Shown here one piece after another: positions 43,855-53,084 of a DNA stretch of 64,000 nt. The notes under the pieces are model-generated. The model was not told the origin of the DNA, searched no databases, and saw only the letters and a program-made list of their open reading frames with translations. Positions within the stretch are counted from its first letter, which is position 1, and every line of letters begins with the position of its first letter. The stretch is from JASSUD01 sp031963005 (GTDB lineage: Bacteria > Pseudomonadota > Gammaproteobacteria > Burkholderiales > Burkholderiaceae), in assembly GCA_031963005.1 (NCBI GenBank), contig JASSUL010000002.1, positions 141,980-205,979 on the forward strand. The letters run 5' to 3'. A program made the position numbers and the translations under genes.

Positions 43855-44031
43855 ATGCAGAACAACTATAAAACTTGGATGTGTTTGATTTGTGGCTGGA
43901 TATATGATGAGGAAGCAGGGCTTCCCGAAGAAGGTATTGCACCAGGTACGGTGTGGGCCGACGTTCCTGAAAACTGGACATGCCCAGAATGCGGTGCGCG
44001 AAAAGAAGATTTCGAAATGATTACGGTTTGA
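43855..44031 (+). CDS. rubA: rubredoxin
   Basis: A 58-residue iron-sulfur protein with both metal knuckles, MCLICGWIYDEEAG and CPECGARKEDFEMI, giving four cysteines for one Fe atom. The central PGTVWADVPENWTCP is the rubredoxin consensus. It is a small one-electron carrier in the cytoplasm. In Burkholderia, rubredoxin precedes the pilGHIJ twitching/chemotaxis genes and then yqgE-yqgF; here those pil genes are gone, and a PilL/FimL-like gene and yqgE follow. The ribosome-binding site is poor (AAGGTATGTGAATAG), and the ATG at 43855 is the only start that gives a standard length. Confidence 0.93.
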   Translation: MQNNYKTWMCLICGWIYDEEAGLPEEGIAPGTVWADVPENWTCPECGARKEDFEMITV

Positions 44032-44272
44032 ATATTTCACTCTCCATCCATACAGCCCCCTCCAAAAATCCGCTATTTGAGGCAATACAGAGCGTGAGCA
44101 TCCGTATGGTATTGCAGTAAAAAAGACGCTTCCCTATTGCGGTAGGAGATGAAGAGTCATATTGAAAGAAAGCCCTTTTTTGTCATTTTGAACCGTTCTC
44201 ATAAGCTGCTTTGGGCAGCAGGTCTAGTGCGTCTCAAAGGTTGGTCGAACAAAGCTTTCAAGGAAAAAGATC

Positions 44273-46093
44273 TTGAGCCAAAAACATGCAGTCATGCAAT
44301 CTATAACCGATCAATTCTATAGAGGGCGGCTTCCGGCAGCAGAACATGCGCTACGTACCGCACTATTGGCCTTAACAAAAGGCAAGGATCCTTGTGTTGG
44401 GTTGCGTGAAGCGGCTGAAGCGTTACGCGCTGCGCATTGGTTGCCTGCAATGCGGTTAAATGATGCACTATTGCATGCTTGGTCGCATGGCATCGCACAC
44501 ATCACTACGGCAGCTCCATCATTGCCGCAGCGTACAGACTCTGTAGCAGAGCCAGGGGCCGATTTACAGGAGGAGTCTGCTTCTCCATCGGCCTCCGATG
44601 CTTTACCTAGCGCCGTACTAGATTCATCTACGTCAGATAGCTCCATCGACGCAGATTCTCTCGCCCCTTCGGCCGTAGAGCCAGCGGTAGAAGAGCACAC
44701 CGCTTTGTCCTCTTCGACGCAAGATGTATCGGAACAGGCCCAAGAAGCATCATCCCACTGGCCCGCAGAACAAGCCAAAGCTTTTCATTCTGCGCTGGGG
44801 AGTTTTTTAAAAGCAGTACAAAATGCTCCGTTGCGTGAATTTACCTGGTCTTCTGGCTTGGTAGAACTGTATGAAATCGTGTCGACCAACCAATCGAAAC
44901 CTATAGCTGTGTTGATGGAAGAATGTGCGGGAGCCGGTTATATATGGCCAGCGGTATTTTTCCATACATCATATGCGGGTTCCCAGTTAATGGCCTTGCT
45001 GACTGAATTGCGTATGCGTTATGAACGTGCACTGCTAATTTTATTGAATTCGACTCAGGATGAAGGCGTGTCGCTGGAAGATGCGGCCTTAGAAGAATTG
45101 GACGCCTGCTTAAATGCGTTGATAGAGCTGGAATCCGCAACTAATCCTAGGGCATATGATATGGGTCGACTCGTGGGGGCTTGGATACATATACGGCGCC
45201 AGATGGTTGTATTGCCCGCATCGCATCCTTTTAGCACTATATTGCATATGCAGATTAGGCGTGTTTATGCGTTGATGAATCCATTATGGGTGATGGCAGC
45301 GCTAAAGGCTTCTTCTAGTGGAGAGAATCAGGAAGTAAATACCCCAAAACAGCCCGCATTTCAGCTCCCGCCTGCCTGTGTGCAAGCATTAGTGATTTCT
45401 TTGTGGGGGATGCTTTTGGCCTACTGCATGGAAGAAGAAAACGCCAAAATGCTCTCTGAGGAATATGCCGTACTATTGGCGGATTACGGTATCGCAGTGA
45501 CCATCACCAAACAACCTCACGCAAAAAGATCTTCCCCTACGCAAAAAGCGTTGACCTTATGGAAACATGCGGGATTACGCCAATGTCAGCATCTCGGTGC
45601 ACTGGAGTTAAGCCAAGATGCCTATGCCTACTTTCAGACACAGCTTCAGCATATTGTTACGGAGTTAGAAAGTGCGATGCGGGACGTCCATACTAAAAAG
45701 CAAGAGCCGGCATCTGCCTTAGGGGTTGCTCAAGTCGCAGATCGGCTTGCCGGTGTAGCGCATACTGCAGGTTTAGGCAATATGGCTTTTGTCGCTGGGA
45801 ATCTCGCGCTTGCTTGGCGTCGTTATGCGCATCAGGGGTTTCAACTGCGTTCCGAGGAGTTGGTACAGGCTTCCTATCAAACGGAGTATCACCACCATGC
45901 AGTAGAAGGCCTTTCGCCACAATCGATTGCAGACGCACACACAGCCCTTTCTGAGATCACGCAGAGCTGCTTAGAAGCACTAAAAGTGCTGAAGGAATCC
46001 GCATCTCTAGAGGATAGCGATATCACACGTACACTAGAAGCATTGCCTACAGCCTGGCAGGGCGCATTGGCCACACTGATTCAGGGCAAATAG
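44273..46093 (+). CDS. PilL/FimL-like (CheA N-terminal, Hpt-like) protein, probable relic of a pil chemotaxis locus
   Basis: 606 residues starting at TTG 44273 with AAGGAA about 7 nt upstream; ATG 44294 is an alternative. The protein is alpha-helical without a kinase domain. A helical N-terminal region (about 1-80) is separated by a Ser/Ala/Asp-rich linker (about 85-165) from a larger helical part. Near the C-terminus, VADRLAGVAHTAGLGNMAFV and LALAWRRYAHQG resemble degenerate Hpt domains such as those of PilL and FimL, where the phospho-accepting His is often lost. The location between rubredoxin and yqgE supports this, since Burkholderia places pil genes there. No PilG/H/I/J remains nearby, so its partner is unclear. 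The call rests on context and helical pattern, not on a decisive motif. Confidence 0.5.
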   Translation: MSQKHAVMQSITDQFYRGRLPAAEHALRTALLALTKGKDPCVGLREAAEALRAAHWLPAMRLNDALLHAWSHGIAHITTAAPSLPQRTDSVAEPGADLQEESASPSASDALPSAVLDSSTSDSSIDADSLAPSAVEPAVEEHTALSSSTQDVSEQAQEASSHWPAEQAKAFHSALGSFLKAVQNAPLREFTWSSGLVELYEIVSTNQSKPIAVLMEECAGAGYIWPAVFFHTSYAGSQLMALLTELRMRYERALLILLNSTQDEGVSLEDAALEELDACLNALIELESATNPRAYDMGRLVGAWIHIRRQMVVLPASHPFSTILHMQIRRVYALMNPLWVMAALKASSSGENQEVNTPKQPAFQLPPACVQALVISLWGMLLAYCMEEENAKMLSEEYAVLLADYGIAVTITKQPHAKRSSPTQKALTLWKHAGLRQCQHLGALELSQDAYAYFQTQLQHIVTELESAMRDVHTKKQEPASALGVAQVADRLAGVAHTAGLGNMAFVAGNLALAWRRYAHQGFQLRSEELVQASYQTEYHHHAVEGLSPQSIADAHTALSEITQSCLEALKVLKESASLEDSDITRTLEALPTAWQGALATLIQGK

Positions 46094-46138
46094 TATAAAG
46101 TCTAGCTTTGGATTTTTCTAATTTGTCTTTTTATTTTT

Positions 46139-46738
46139 ATGGGCATGACAGCCATGTCTACCTCTGACGACTACGCCGACCACACCTATTTTGCCAACCA
46201 CTTTTTGATTGCGATGCCGCAAATAGAAGACGACACCTTTAGCCGTGCAGTCGTCTATCTCTGTGACCACAATCAACGGGGTGCCCTGGGTTTGGTGATC
46301 AATCACCCTACCGATTTGAATTACAAAGCCTTGTTTGAGCGCATCGATGTTGAGCTGGAGCGCGAGGCGCTCTGTGATCAATCCGTATATTTTGGTGGCC
46401 CCATGCAAGCTGAACGGGGCTTTGTACTGCACAAACCCACGACAGAGAACTATTTATCTTCGATGATTGTGCCAGGCGGGCTGACGATGACCACGTCAAA
46501 AGACATATTGGAATCTGTCGCCCAAGGCAAGGGCCCCGACCAATTTCTGCTCACGCTAGGGCATGCGGGTTGGGGAGCTGGGCAGCTTGAAGACGAAGTA
46601 GCGCGCCATTATTGGTTAGTTGCACCGGCAAAGATGGATATCATCTTTGATGTACCACCTGAAGAACGCTTTCGGGCTGCATTGGCTTCGCTCGGGATTT
46701 CTCCGGACATCGTATCTATAGAAGCAGGGCATGGTTAA
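46139..46738 (+). CDS. yqgE: YqgE/AlgH family protein (DUF179)
   Basis: 199 residues from ATG 46139; ATG 46154 (MSTSDDY) is an equally plausible start because no clear ribosome-binding site decides. Family blocks: NHFLIAMPQIEDDTFSRAVV, YLCDHNQRGALGLVINHPT, YFGGPMQAERGFVLH and LGHAGWGAGQLEDE. The function is unknown; AlgH was described as affecting alginate expression in Pseudomonas. The stop overlaps the yqgF ATG (TAATG), the conserved yqgE-yqgF pairing. Confidence 0.94.
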   Translation: MGMTAMSTSDDYADHTYFANHFLIAMPQIEDDTFSRAVVYLCDHNQRGALGLVINHPTDLNYKALFERIDVELEREALCDQSVYFGGPMQAERGFVLHKPTTENYLSSMIVPGGLTMTTSKDILESVAQGKGPDQFLLTLGHAGWGAGQLEDEVARHYWLVAPAKMDIIFDVPPEERFRAALASLGISPDIVSIEAGHG

Positions 46739-47175
46739 TGGACTTGAATGGCTCGGCGGCCATGACCGCTTTACCCAAAGAGGCCTGCTTTTTAGCTTTT
46801 GACTATGGAGAAAAGCGCATTGGCGTGGCAGTGGGCAATACGATCACAGGCAACGCACAAGCGCTGACCATCATTGCTAACCAGAGCCGAGAAATACGCT
46901 TTAAAGCCATACAAAAACTAATAGAAACGTGGCAACCCCATACATTAATCGTCGGACGGCCCTGCCACCCTGACGGCACAGCCCATGCGATGACGCAGCA
47001 AGCTTGCCGGTTTGGGCGACAATTGGCCGCCCATTTTCATTTGCCGGTGGTGGAAGTGGATGAGCGTTACTCCTCAGTAGCCGCAGAAGCAGAGCCCTCC
47101 TTACAAGGATTAGGCACTGATGCGCAAGCGGCTTATTTTATCCTTCAGCAATTTTTAGATGAACGGCGCGCATGA
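46738..47175 (+). CDS. yqgF: Holliday junction resolvase-like / pre-16S rRNA nuclease YqgF (RuvX)
   Basis: 145 residues of the RNase H-like fold. The first acidic motif is AFDYGEKRIGVAVG (about residues 20-33), then LIVGRPCHPDGT and VVEVDERYSSVAAEAE, with the last acidic residue probably in GLGTDAQAAYFILQQFLDE. E. coli YqgF takes part in maturing the 16S rRNA 5' end. It is translationally coupled to yqgE. In Burkholderia pyrR-pyrB-pyrC usually follow; here a toxin-antitoxin module follows instead. Confidence 0.93.
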   Translation: MDLNGSAAMTALPKEACFLAFDYGEKRIGVAVGNTITGNAQALTIIANQSREIRFKAIQKLIETWQPHTLIVGRPCHPDGTAHAMTQQACRFGRQLAAHFHLPVVEVDERYSSVAAEAEPSLQGLGTDAQAAYFILQQFLDERRA

Positions 47176-47395
47176 GGATGCAACATCAATAAAGTGATAA
47201 AAACTGGGGCGCAAATAGCGGCACCATTTTGCCGACATGAAGCGCTTGTAATGCATCAGATTTTATATATCACTATATGAAAGCATTTAGGAAAGGTAAA
47301 AGAGGTTAGCGATCAAGAGATTACATTAAGTATGTATCTTGATAGGTATCTTTAATGGGTGTATATTGGAATACGTACCAAAAGGAGACCCCCTC

Positions 47396-47650
47396 ATGCG
47401 CAATATAGCTAAAATTTTCACTACGGGCCGTAGTCAAGCAGTGCGGTTACCGATGGAGTTCCGCTTTGACGGAAAGGAAGTATTTATTCGTCGTGATCCG
47501 ATGAGTGGTGACGTGATTTTATCGCGTAAACCTCCTTCATGGCAGGGATTTCTTGATGCCATTGCTAATACGGAAGTGCCTGCCGATTTTATGATGGAGC
47601 GTAAACAATCCACTTCAACGCGTAATCCGTTTGAGGAGTGGGTTGAATAA
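47396..47650 (+). CDS. vapB: VapB-type antitoxin (AbrB/SpoVT-like)
   Basis: 84 residues from ATG 47396 with a strong AAAGGAGA 7 nt upstream. The N-terminal swapped-hairpin DNA-binding motif KIFTTGRSQAVRLPMEFRF (about residues 6-24) is typical of VapB. The C-terminal tail (TRNPFEEWVE) would occupy the toxin active site. Its stop overlaps the vapC start (TAATG), ensuring coupled synthesis. It should autorepress the operon. Confidence 0.92.
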   Translation: MRNIAKIFTTGRSQAVRLPMEFRFDGKEVFIRRDPMSGDVILSRKPPSWQGFLDAIANTEVPADFMMERKQSTSTRNPFEEWVE

Positions 47651-48057
47651 TGTCGGACGCACACTACATGCTGGATACCAATATAGTCAGTCATATTATA
47701 AAAGGGAATGACATTCCTATCCTTACTCGTCTTACATCGCTGCCTGTAGGCAGCATTACAATCTCTTCCATTACTGAAGCCGAGCTGCGATATGGATTAT
47801 CAAAATGTGGCCGACCTTCTGGTCTAGCCATGCGCATATATGAATTTTTGGCTCGGGTTGAAATACTGTCTTGGGATAGTGAAGCAGCAGTGGTATACGG
47901 CGATTTGCGGACTGCTTGTGAAGCGACTGGTATTAGCCTTGCTGATATGGATATGCTTATTGCGGCACATGCTATTTCTACTGGAGCAATCCTGGTTACA
48001 AGGGACAAAGCCTTTAGTTATCTTCGGGATAAATTAGATTTCGAAAATTGGACATGA
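47650..48057 (+). CDS. vapC: VapC-type PIN-domain ribonuclease toxin
   Basis: 135 residues with the four-acid PIN layout: Asp9 in MLDTNIVSHII, Glu in SSITEAELRYGL (about 44), Asp in SLADMDMLIAAHAI (about 100) and Asp in ILVTRDKAFSYL (about 119). VapC toxins cleave specific RNAs, often initiator tRNA. All acids are present, so activity is likely. The TGA overlaps the start of tcdA (ATGA), placing vapBC and tcdA in one run of overlapping genes. Confidence 0.93.
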   Translation: MSDAHYMLDTNIVSHIIKGNDIPILTRLTSLPVGSITISSITEAELRYGLSKCGRPSGLAMRIYEFLARVEILSWDSEAAVVYGDLRTACEATGISLADMDMLIAAHAISTGAILVTRDKAFSYLRDKLDFENWT

Positions 48058-48863
48058 TGCACCACAAAAGCATAATAGAGACGAGGGCAAATATAGAACG
48101 TCGTTTCACAGGGGTGAAGCGTTTATATGGCAGTGCTGCGCTAGCGCGTTTTGCGCATGCGCATGTTGCGGTGATCGGCATAGGCGGTGTGGGATCGTGG
48201 GCTGTAGAAGCGTTAGCGCGTAGTGGAGTGGGCAACCTGACACTGATCGATCCAGACCATATCACTCCAGGCAATATCAACCGCCAGATCCATACGCTAA
48301 ATAGTAATTACGGACAAGCCAAAGTGCAGGCCATGAGCGAGCGTATTGCATCTATCTATGCGGAGTGCAAGCTTACGTTAATTGAAGAAGAGCTAGAGTC
48401 CAGTAACTTAGATAACTTGTTGGGAGAGGGCAGTGGCTTTGATTACATTATCGATGCCATCGACAGCGTACGCACCAAAGTAGCCCTCATTGGATGGAGT
48501 AGAGCAAGAGCGCAACGGCTCATTACTGTGGGCGGAGCAGGAGGGCGCATCGACCCGACACGCGTTCAAGTGAGCGACCTCGCACGCACTCAGCAAGATC
48601 CTCTTCTAGCCAAAGTTCGCGCGCAATTACGCAAACACCATGGCTTTGCGCGCGGTCCTAAATCGAAATTCAACGTTTCTGCTGTGTGGTCTGATGAACC
48701 GTTGATATATCCTGATCTTCATTGTGATGCTGATGTCGACGCTTTGGAAAAGCCCTCCTTAGCAGCTGGTCTGCATTGTGGAGGGCTGGGCTCTAGTGTG
48801 TGTGTTACGGCTAGTTTTGGTTTTACGGCTGCGGCACAGGTTTTAAAAGCGTTGGCTGTTTGA
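48054..48863 (+). CDS. tcdA: tRNA threonylcarbamoyladenosine dehydratase
   Basis: 269 residues from ATG 48054 (48057 is also possible). E1-like adenylating fold: VIGIGGVGSWAVEALARSGV nucleotide loop (about residues 34-53), LIDPDHITPGNINRQIH, AIDSVRTKVALI and the C-terminal GLGSSVCVTASFGFTAAA. TcdA converts t6A37 of tRNAs to the cyclic form ct6A. The overlap with vapC implies that it is read through from the toxin-antitoxin promoter, an odd context for a tRNA-modification gene. Confidence 0.93.
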   Translation: MMHHKSIIETRANIERRFTGVKRLYGSAALARFAHAHVAVIGIGGVGSWAVEALARSGVGNLTLIDPDHITPGNINRQIHTLNSNYGQAKVQAMSERIASIYAECKLTLIEEELESSNLDNLLGEGSGFDYIIDAIDSVRTKVALIGWSRARAQRLITVGGAGGRIDPTRVQVSDLARTQQDPLLAKVRAQLRKHHGFARGPKSKFNVSAVWSDEPLIYPDLHCDADVDALEKPSLAAGLHCGGLGSSVCVTASFGFTAAAQVLKALAV

Positions 48864-48927
48864 TAAGGGATATTTTTTGCTAAAAAGTAGAAAGAAAGGA
48901 GAAGCTACTTAAATGCATTAATAGCTG

Positions 48928-49122
48928 TTATGCCAGTAATTTATGCAAAATATAGTTTTTTAGCATCCTTTTTATTTTATATAGATTCTGGTGCAGGAGC
49001 TCTCTGACGGAGCTTTTTATATGTTTATAATACAACACACCTGCTGATTTTATGAGTGTACGTAGGCGATTGACGTAAACGCGCGACATATTCGAAGGTC
49101 GGGCTAAATCACAATAAATCAT
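48928..49122 (-). CDS. small hypothetical protein with possible HTH character
   Basis: A 64-codon open frame. The N-terminal part LARPSNMSRVYVNRLRTLIK (about residues 6-25) resembles a short helix-turn-helix, followed by a basic tail (KHIKSSVRELLHQNLYKIKR). No ribosome-binding site is clear, and it may be a remnant of a longer regulator. It lies in an otherwise empty gap (48864-49170). Confidence 0.25.
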   Translation of the reverse strand: MIYCDLARPSNMSRVYVNRLRTLIKSAGVLYYKHIKSSVRELLHQNLYKIKRMLKNYILHKLLA

Positions 49123-49170
49123 TGCTTAATAAATAACACCTTAGGAATTTATTAAGATAGATTTAATCCA

Positions 49171-50673
49171 CTAGACAGTTTGATTGGGCTGCGGAGGATT
49201 TTGTTGCTCTTGTCTTCGAAGGGCTTTTTTGATGGTTATACAAAGCGCATTAGCACGTTCAGCTTCTTCTTGCTTTCTTGTAAGTAAATCCTTTAACTCC
49301 GTAGGGCTGAGAACTCCATTTTTTATAGATTGGAGCAATTTTGCGCCTGTTGGATCTACTGTTTCAAGATCTGATCCTTCAAGATCAGAATCACTAAACT
49401 CCCCGTCATCAAACATAAATTGTGCAGTTTGACCTGGGCCACGAGCTCCGAATAAGACAGAAGAAGGCACCATGCCATTCTTAGCTGGAAATGCGTTGTG
49501 TCCATTACTAGCGGATGTAGCTTTCCCTTTTGCTGTAGCAGAAGGGCGGGACATGTATGTGTCCAACGGAGGGCTATCTTCAAAAGAACTATCAGAAAAA
49601 ATCCCGTCGTGCGCCATAAGTTCTGGTGTTCTTTCTGGTGGGCTCAGATATTCTATTTGGGGATTATTTCCGTTCATTGCTGGTAAGCGTTTTACAGAAG
49701 ATCCCTCCCCTGCAACTATGACATTACTGTTGTGATAATGATGGTGGTGCTGATGCTGAACCACAACTGTAGTATTGTCACCGTAATTATAGTTGTTTTT
49801 GGTAGTATTATTTTGCTGCTGAATGTTAAAAACTGCGTTCAATGTTATAGGATTGTTCATATCATCTAAACTTCCAATAAGAGGGCTTATTACTTTTTCA
49901 TTAAGTATAAGCGCGTAATTAGTCCTCGCTTCATGTTTATCGGAGATTAGTCCAGCAGTGAACCTAAGCACAATGAGTGAAACAGTAAGATAAAATGGTA
50001 TACCACATGCAATAAAGGGCACAGAGATCAGAATGCCGGTTTGCATCCCAAATGTTAATGCTCCAACAATACTCGTAACGCCAACCAAGATACTCTCAGT
50101 TTTAGGTAGTGTAATTAAGCGTTCTATTATGGATTTGCCTGGCTTAGTCTGTTCCTGTAACAAGCTTGCAAAGGCTTTTGTTTCGTCTTTTAGAATCACC
50201 AAATCTTTTCTAAAAACTTCAGCTACTCTTATTCGATTTTCTAAATCTGACGATGGTTCTGAATCCTGTAAACTTTGTTCCTGCTCAGAATTTTCATCAT
50301 TGACTGCTGATCGAATAGCAACTTGTCTTTGAAGTTTCGAATAGATTGCTCCGTATATATCAAGCTGCTTAGCTATAAAAATACATTTATCTACTATCAA
50401 ACTTGCGCGAAGCATATTAATGGTTTGCTTTTCTTTCCCCTTTTCAGGAAGCCAAAGATTGCGGTATAAACGCCCAATACGCGCAATGATATCGTTTCCA
50501 TAAAGCGTATCTGCTAAATCTGATAAAGGCTTTACGCACTTGGCTGTATGAAAGGTTTCAAAAGTTCCCTTGGGCGCAGGAAGTTTCATCTTCGTGTGCT
50601 TAGGAAGCGTTACCTTAGTAGTTTCACAGGATGCGTGGAGGTAATGCGCAATATTTGGAACATTTATTTGCAT
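49171..50673 (-). CDS. large hypothetical membrane protein with His-rich patch and repetitive acidic tail
   Basis: 500 residues, no family recognised. A basic N-terminus (1-80) and a helical region with an acidic Ser/Glu/Gln insert (NDENSEQEQSLQDSEPSSD, about 125-143) come first. Two adjacent hydrophobic segments follow at about 195-242 (VGVTSIVGALTFGMQTGILI; FYLTVSLIVLRFTAGLI). Then comes a low-complexity Asn/Gln/His part with QHQHHHHYHNSN (about 306-317). In the C-terminal half, two acidic short motifs recur: HDGIFSDSSFEDSPPLDTY and DDGEFSDSDLEGSDLETVD. The tail is helical and basic. The architecture fits a host-interface membrane protein more than a metabolic one. It is monocistronic on the minus strand. 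Confidence 0.6.
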   Translation of the reverse strand: MQINVPNIAHYLHASCETTKVTLPKHTKMKLPAPKGTFETFHTAKCVKPLSDLADTLYGNDIIARIGRLYRNLWLPEKGKEKQTINMLRASLIVDKCIFIAKQLDIYGAIYSKLQRQVAIRSAVNDENSEQEQSLQDSEPSSDLENRIRVAEVFRKDLVILKDETKAFASLLQEQTKPGKSIIERLITLPKTESILVGVTSIVGALTFGMQTGILISVPFIACGIPFYLTVSLIVLRFTAGLISDKHEARTNYALILNEKVISPLIGSLDDMNNPITLNAVFNIQQQNNTTKNNYNYGDNTTVVVQHQHHHHYHNSNVIVAGEGSSVKRLPAMNGNNPQIEYLSPPERTPELMAHDGIFSDSSFEDSPPLDTYMSRPSATAKGKATSASNGHNAFPAKNGMVPSSVLFGARGPGQTAQFMFDDGEFSDSDLEGSDLETVDPTGAKLLQSIKNGVLSPTELKDLLTRKQEEAERANALCITIKKALRRQEQQNPPQPNQTV

Positions 50674-51302
50674 AACAACGGCCCCTGCTCAGAGGTGAGC
50701 TGATTCATCTCCTCATATTGCCGTCTCTCACCCTAAAAATGTAAAAGGCATAGACCTTATATTGCTTCTTTCCATTGCTCAAAATCTTACATACCGCACT
50801 ACCAAGTATAAAGCGATCAGCCAGTTTTATGGCTGGGGTAAGTGCTGGATTCTTAAGACGCATTTTTTCATTGCGTGCTAAAGGGCAGCCCCTACTATTT
50901 AGGCAAGAGCTCAGTTCTGTGCAATAGGGCTTGACTCCAGGGCTTGTCAGCACAGCATGTCCGCCGTATTACCTATTTCCTTCCATTTTTTCACTCCTGC
51001 TTCCAAGAGCTTTCCGAGTACAACTTCACTATTACGCTGCTTGTTCACTTTTGGCGCAATGCCAATAATCTTTCCCATATTGATACGGGTTCGTAAGGAC
51101 CTGTCTGTAGCCTTCTCCTTCAGTTTTGTGGAGCGTCATAGTGCTTGAAACCTGCGCATGCTTTGTATTCTAAAGCATGTTTCGGATTCTCCTATTTCTG
51201 CTCGATATATTCAAACAAAACCGTTTGTAGAAGACGATAAGCAGACGTTTCTTACAGCCCGTAGAGCACTTATCGCAAGCGATATTTCCGGAGAGTAAAA
51301 AG
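50674..51302. other. 630-bp gap with degraded minus-strand coding sequence
   Basis: The minus strand at about 50940-51120 reads INMGKIIGIAPKVNKQRN and LLEAGVKKWKEIGNTADM before a stop. The same frame continues with further stops to about 50720, so it looks like a pseudogene of unknown family. An alternative frame gives an 82-residue open frame at 50705-50953 (CPLARNEKMRLKNPALT) that I would not annotate as functional. The acyl-CoA dehydrogenase promoter must lie near 51150-51290. Confidence 0.3.
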
Positions 51303-53084
51303 ATGGGACAGTACATCGCGCCTTTGCGTGATATGCAATTTGTGCTGCACGAGGTCCTGGGCGCGCAAAAGGAATTAGACAATATGCCCGTGTATGCGGG
51401 TTTAGATCGTGAAACGATGGATCAGACTTTAAGCGCAGCAGGGCAGTTTTGCAGCGAAGTGCTGTTTCCATTGAATCGTTCAGGCGATTTGGAAGGATGT
51501 ACTTGGGACAATGGCCAGGTACGCACGCCTAAAGGATTTAAAGAAGCGTATCAGCAGTATGTGGACGCGGGTTGGCCTTCGCTGGCATGTGATCCAGAGT
51601 ATGGCGGACAAGGGCTGCCCATATTGTTGCATACCGCGCTTTATGAAATGCTTAATGCGTCGAATCAGGCGTGGACATTGTATCCAGGTTTGTCATGTGG
51701 CGCGTATCAGTGTCTGTATGCCCATGGTACGGATGAGCAGAAAAAACAGTATCTATCAAATTTAGTGTCCGGTATATGGACCGGCACGATGTGTCTGACA
51801 GAACCCCATTGTGGCACGGATTTAGGGTTATTACGCACCCAAGCAGCCCCCCGTGGAGATGGTTCCTATGGTTTAAGCGGGACCAAAATCTTCATTTCCA
51901 GCGGTGAACACGATCTGTCGTCGAACATTGTCCATTTAGTCCTCGCACGCTTGCCTGGTGCACCTTCTGGAACCCATGGCATTTCCCTTTTTGTCGTGCC
52001 TAAATTTATTCCCAATGAACAAGGTGAACCTGGGGTACGCAATAACGTCCACTGTGGCGCCATTGAAGAAAAAATGGGGATCCACGGCAATGCCACTTGC
52101 GTCATGAATTTTGACGATGCACAAGGTTGGTTGATAGGCAGCGCGAACAAGGGTTTACAAGCGATGTTCGTTATGATGAATGCTGCGCGCATCGGAGTGG
52201 GGATGCAAGGGCTTGGCATTACGGAAGTGGCGTATCAAAACGCACTGGCCTATGCCAAAGAGCGCTTGCAAATGCGCTCCCTCTCTGGCGCCAAGGCTCC
52301 TGAGAAAGCGGCTGATCCGATTATCGTGCACCCTGATGTACGCCGTATGTTGTTGACGCAAAAGGCCTATGTTGAAGCCGGCCGCGCATTTAGTTACTGG
52401 ATGGCATTACAACTCGATAAAGAACATCACCACACGGATCCTGCGGAGCGCGCGCAAGCAGCGGATATAGTCGCTCTCCTGACGCCTATTGTGAAAGCCT
52501 TCTTGACCGATAACGCGGTGGAATCCGCCAATTTGGCACTGCAAATTTTGGGTGGACATGGCTATATCAAAGAGTGGGGCATGGAGCAGTACGTGCGTGA
52601 TGTACGGATTAGCACGATCTACGAAGGAACCAATGCCATTCAGTCCTTAGATTTATTGGGCCGAAAAATCTTGGGCGATATGGGCGCCAAATTTAAGAAG
52701 TTTGGACGCATGGTACAGACCTTTGTAGAAGAAGAAGGTCTGAAGCCCGAGATGCAAGAGTTCATCAATCCGCTGGCTGAACTAGGCAGAGAAGTCAAAA
52801 AACTGACCATTGAAGTCGGTATGAAAGCTTTCAGCAATCAGGAAGAAGCAGGAGCCGTTGCTGCACCGTATTTGCGCGTAGTGGGCCATTTGGTTTTTGC
52901 GTATTTCTGGGCACGTATGGCGCGAGTCGCATTGGATCATCCGAAGGATGAGCCTTTCTATCAGGCCAAATTAGCAACAGCGCGGTTTTATTTCACCAAA
53001 CTGTTCCCCGAGACAGCATCTGCGCTGCAAATGATACGGGCCGGTGCAAAAACCCTGATGGAATTAGAAGCAGCCCTTTTCTAA
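51303..53084 (+). CDS. acyl-CoA dehydrogenase (long form with C-terminal extension)
   Basis: 593 residues from ATG 51303 with CCGGAGAG upstream. A flavoprotein catalysing the first step of beta-oxidation. The N-terminal helical domain is followed by the FAD-binding segment MCLTEPHCGTDLGLLRTQA (about residues 161-179) and ISSGEHDLSSNIVHLVLAR. The C-terminal domain includes QILGGHGYIKEWGMEQYVRD and RISTIYEGTNAIQSLDLLGR. The extra C-terminal helices place it in the roughly 600-residue proteobacterial family. It heads a same-strand cluster with the bifunctional enzyme and thiolase genes. Confidence 0.94.
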   Translation: MGQYIAPLRDMQFVLHEVLGAQKELDNMPVYAGLDRETMDQTLSAAGQFCSEVLFPLNRSGDLEGCTWDNGQVRTPKGFKEAYQQYVDAGWPSLACDPEYGGQGLPILLHTALYEMLNASNQAWTLYPGLSCGAYQCLYAHGTDEQKKQYLSNLVSGIWTGTMCLTEPHCGTDLGLLRTQAAPRGDGSYGLSGTKIFISSGEHDLSSNIVHLVLARLPGAPSGTHGISLFVVPKFIPNEQGEPGVRNNVHCGAIEEKMGIHGNATCVMNFDDAQGWLIGSANKGLQAMFVMMNAARIGVGMQGLGITEVAYQNALAYAKERLQMRSLSGAKAPEKAADPIIVHPDVRRMLLTQKAYVEAGRAFSYWMALQLDKEHHHTDPAERAQAADIVALLTPIVKAFLTDNAVESANLALQILGGHGYIKEWGMEQYVRDVRISTIYEGTNAIQSLDLLGRKILGDMGAKFKKFGRMVQTFVEEEGLKPEMQEFINPLAELGREVKKLTIEVGMKAFSNQEEAGAVAAPYLRVVGHLVFAYFWARMARVALDHPKDEPFYQAKLATARFYFTKLFPETASALQMIRAGAKTLMELEAALF

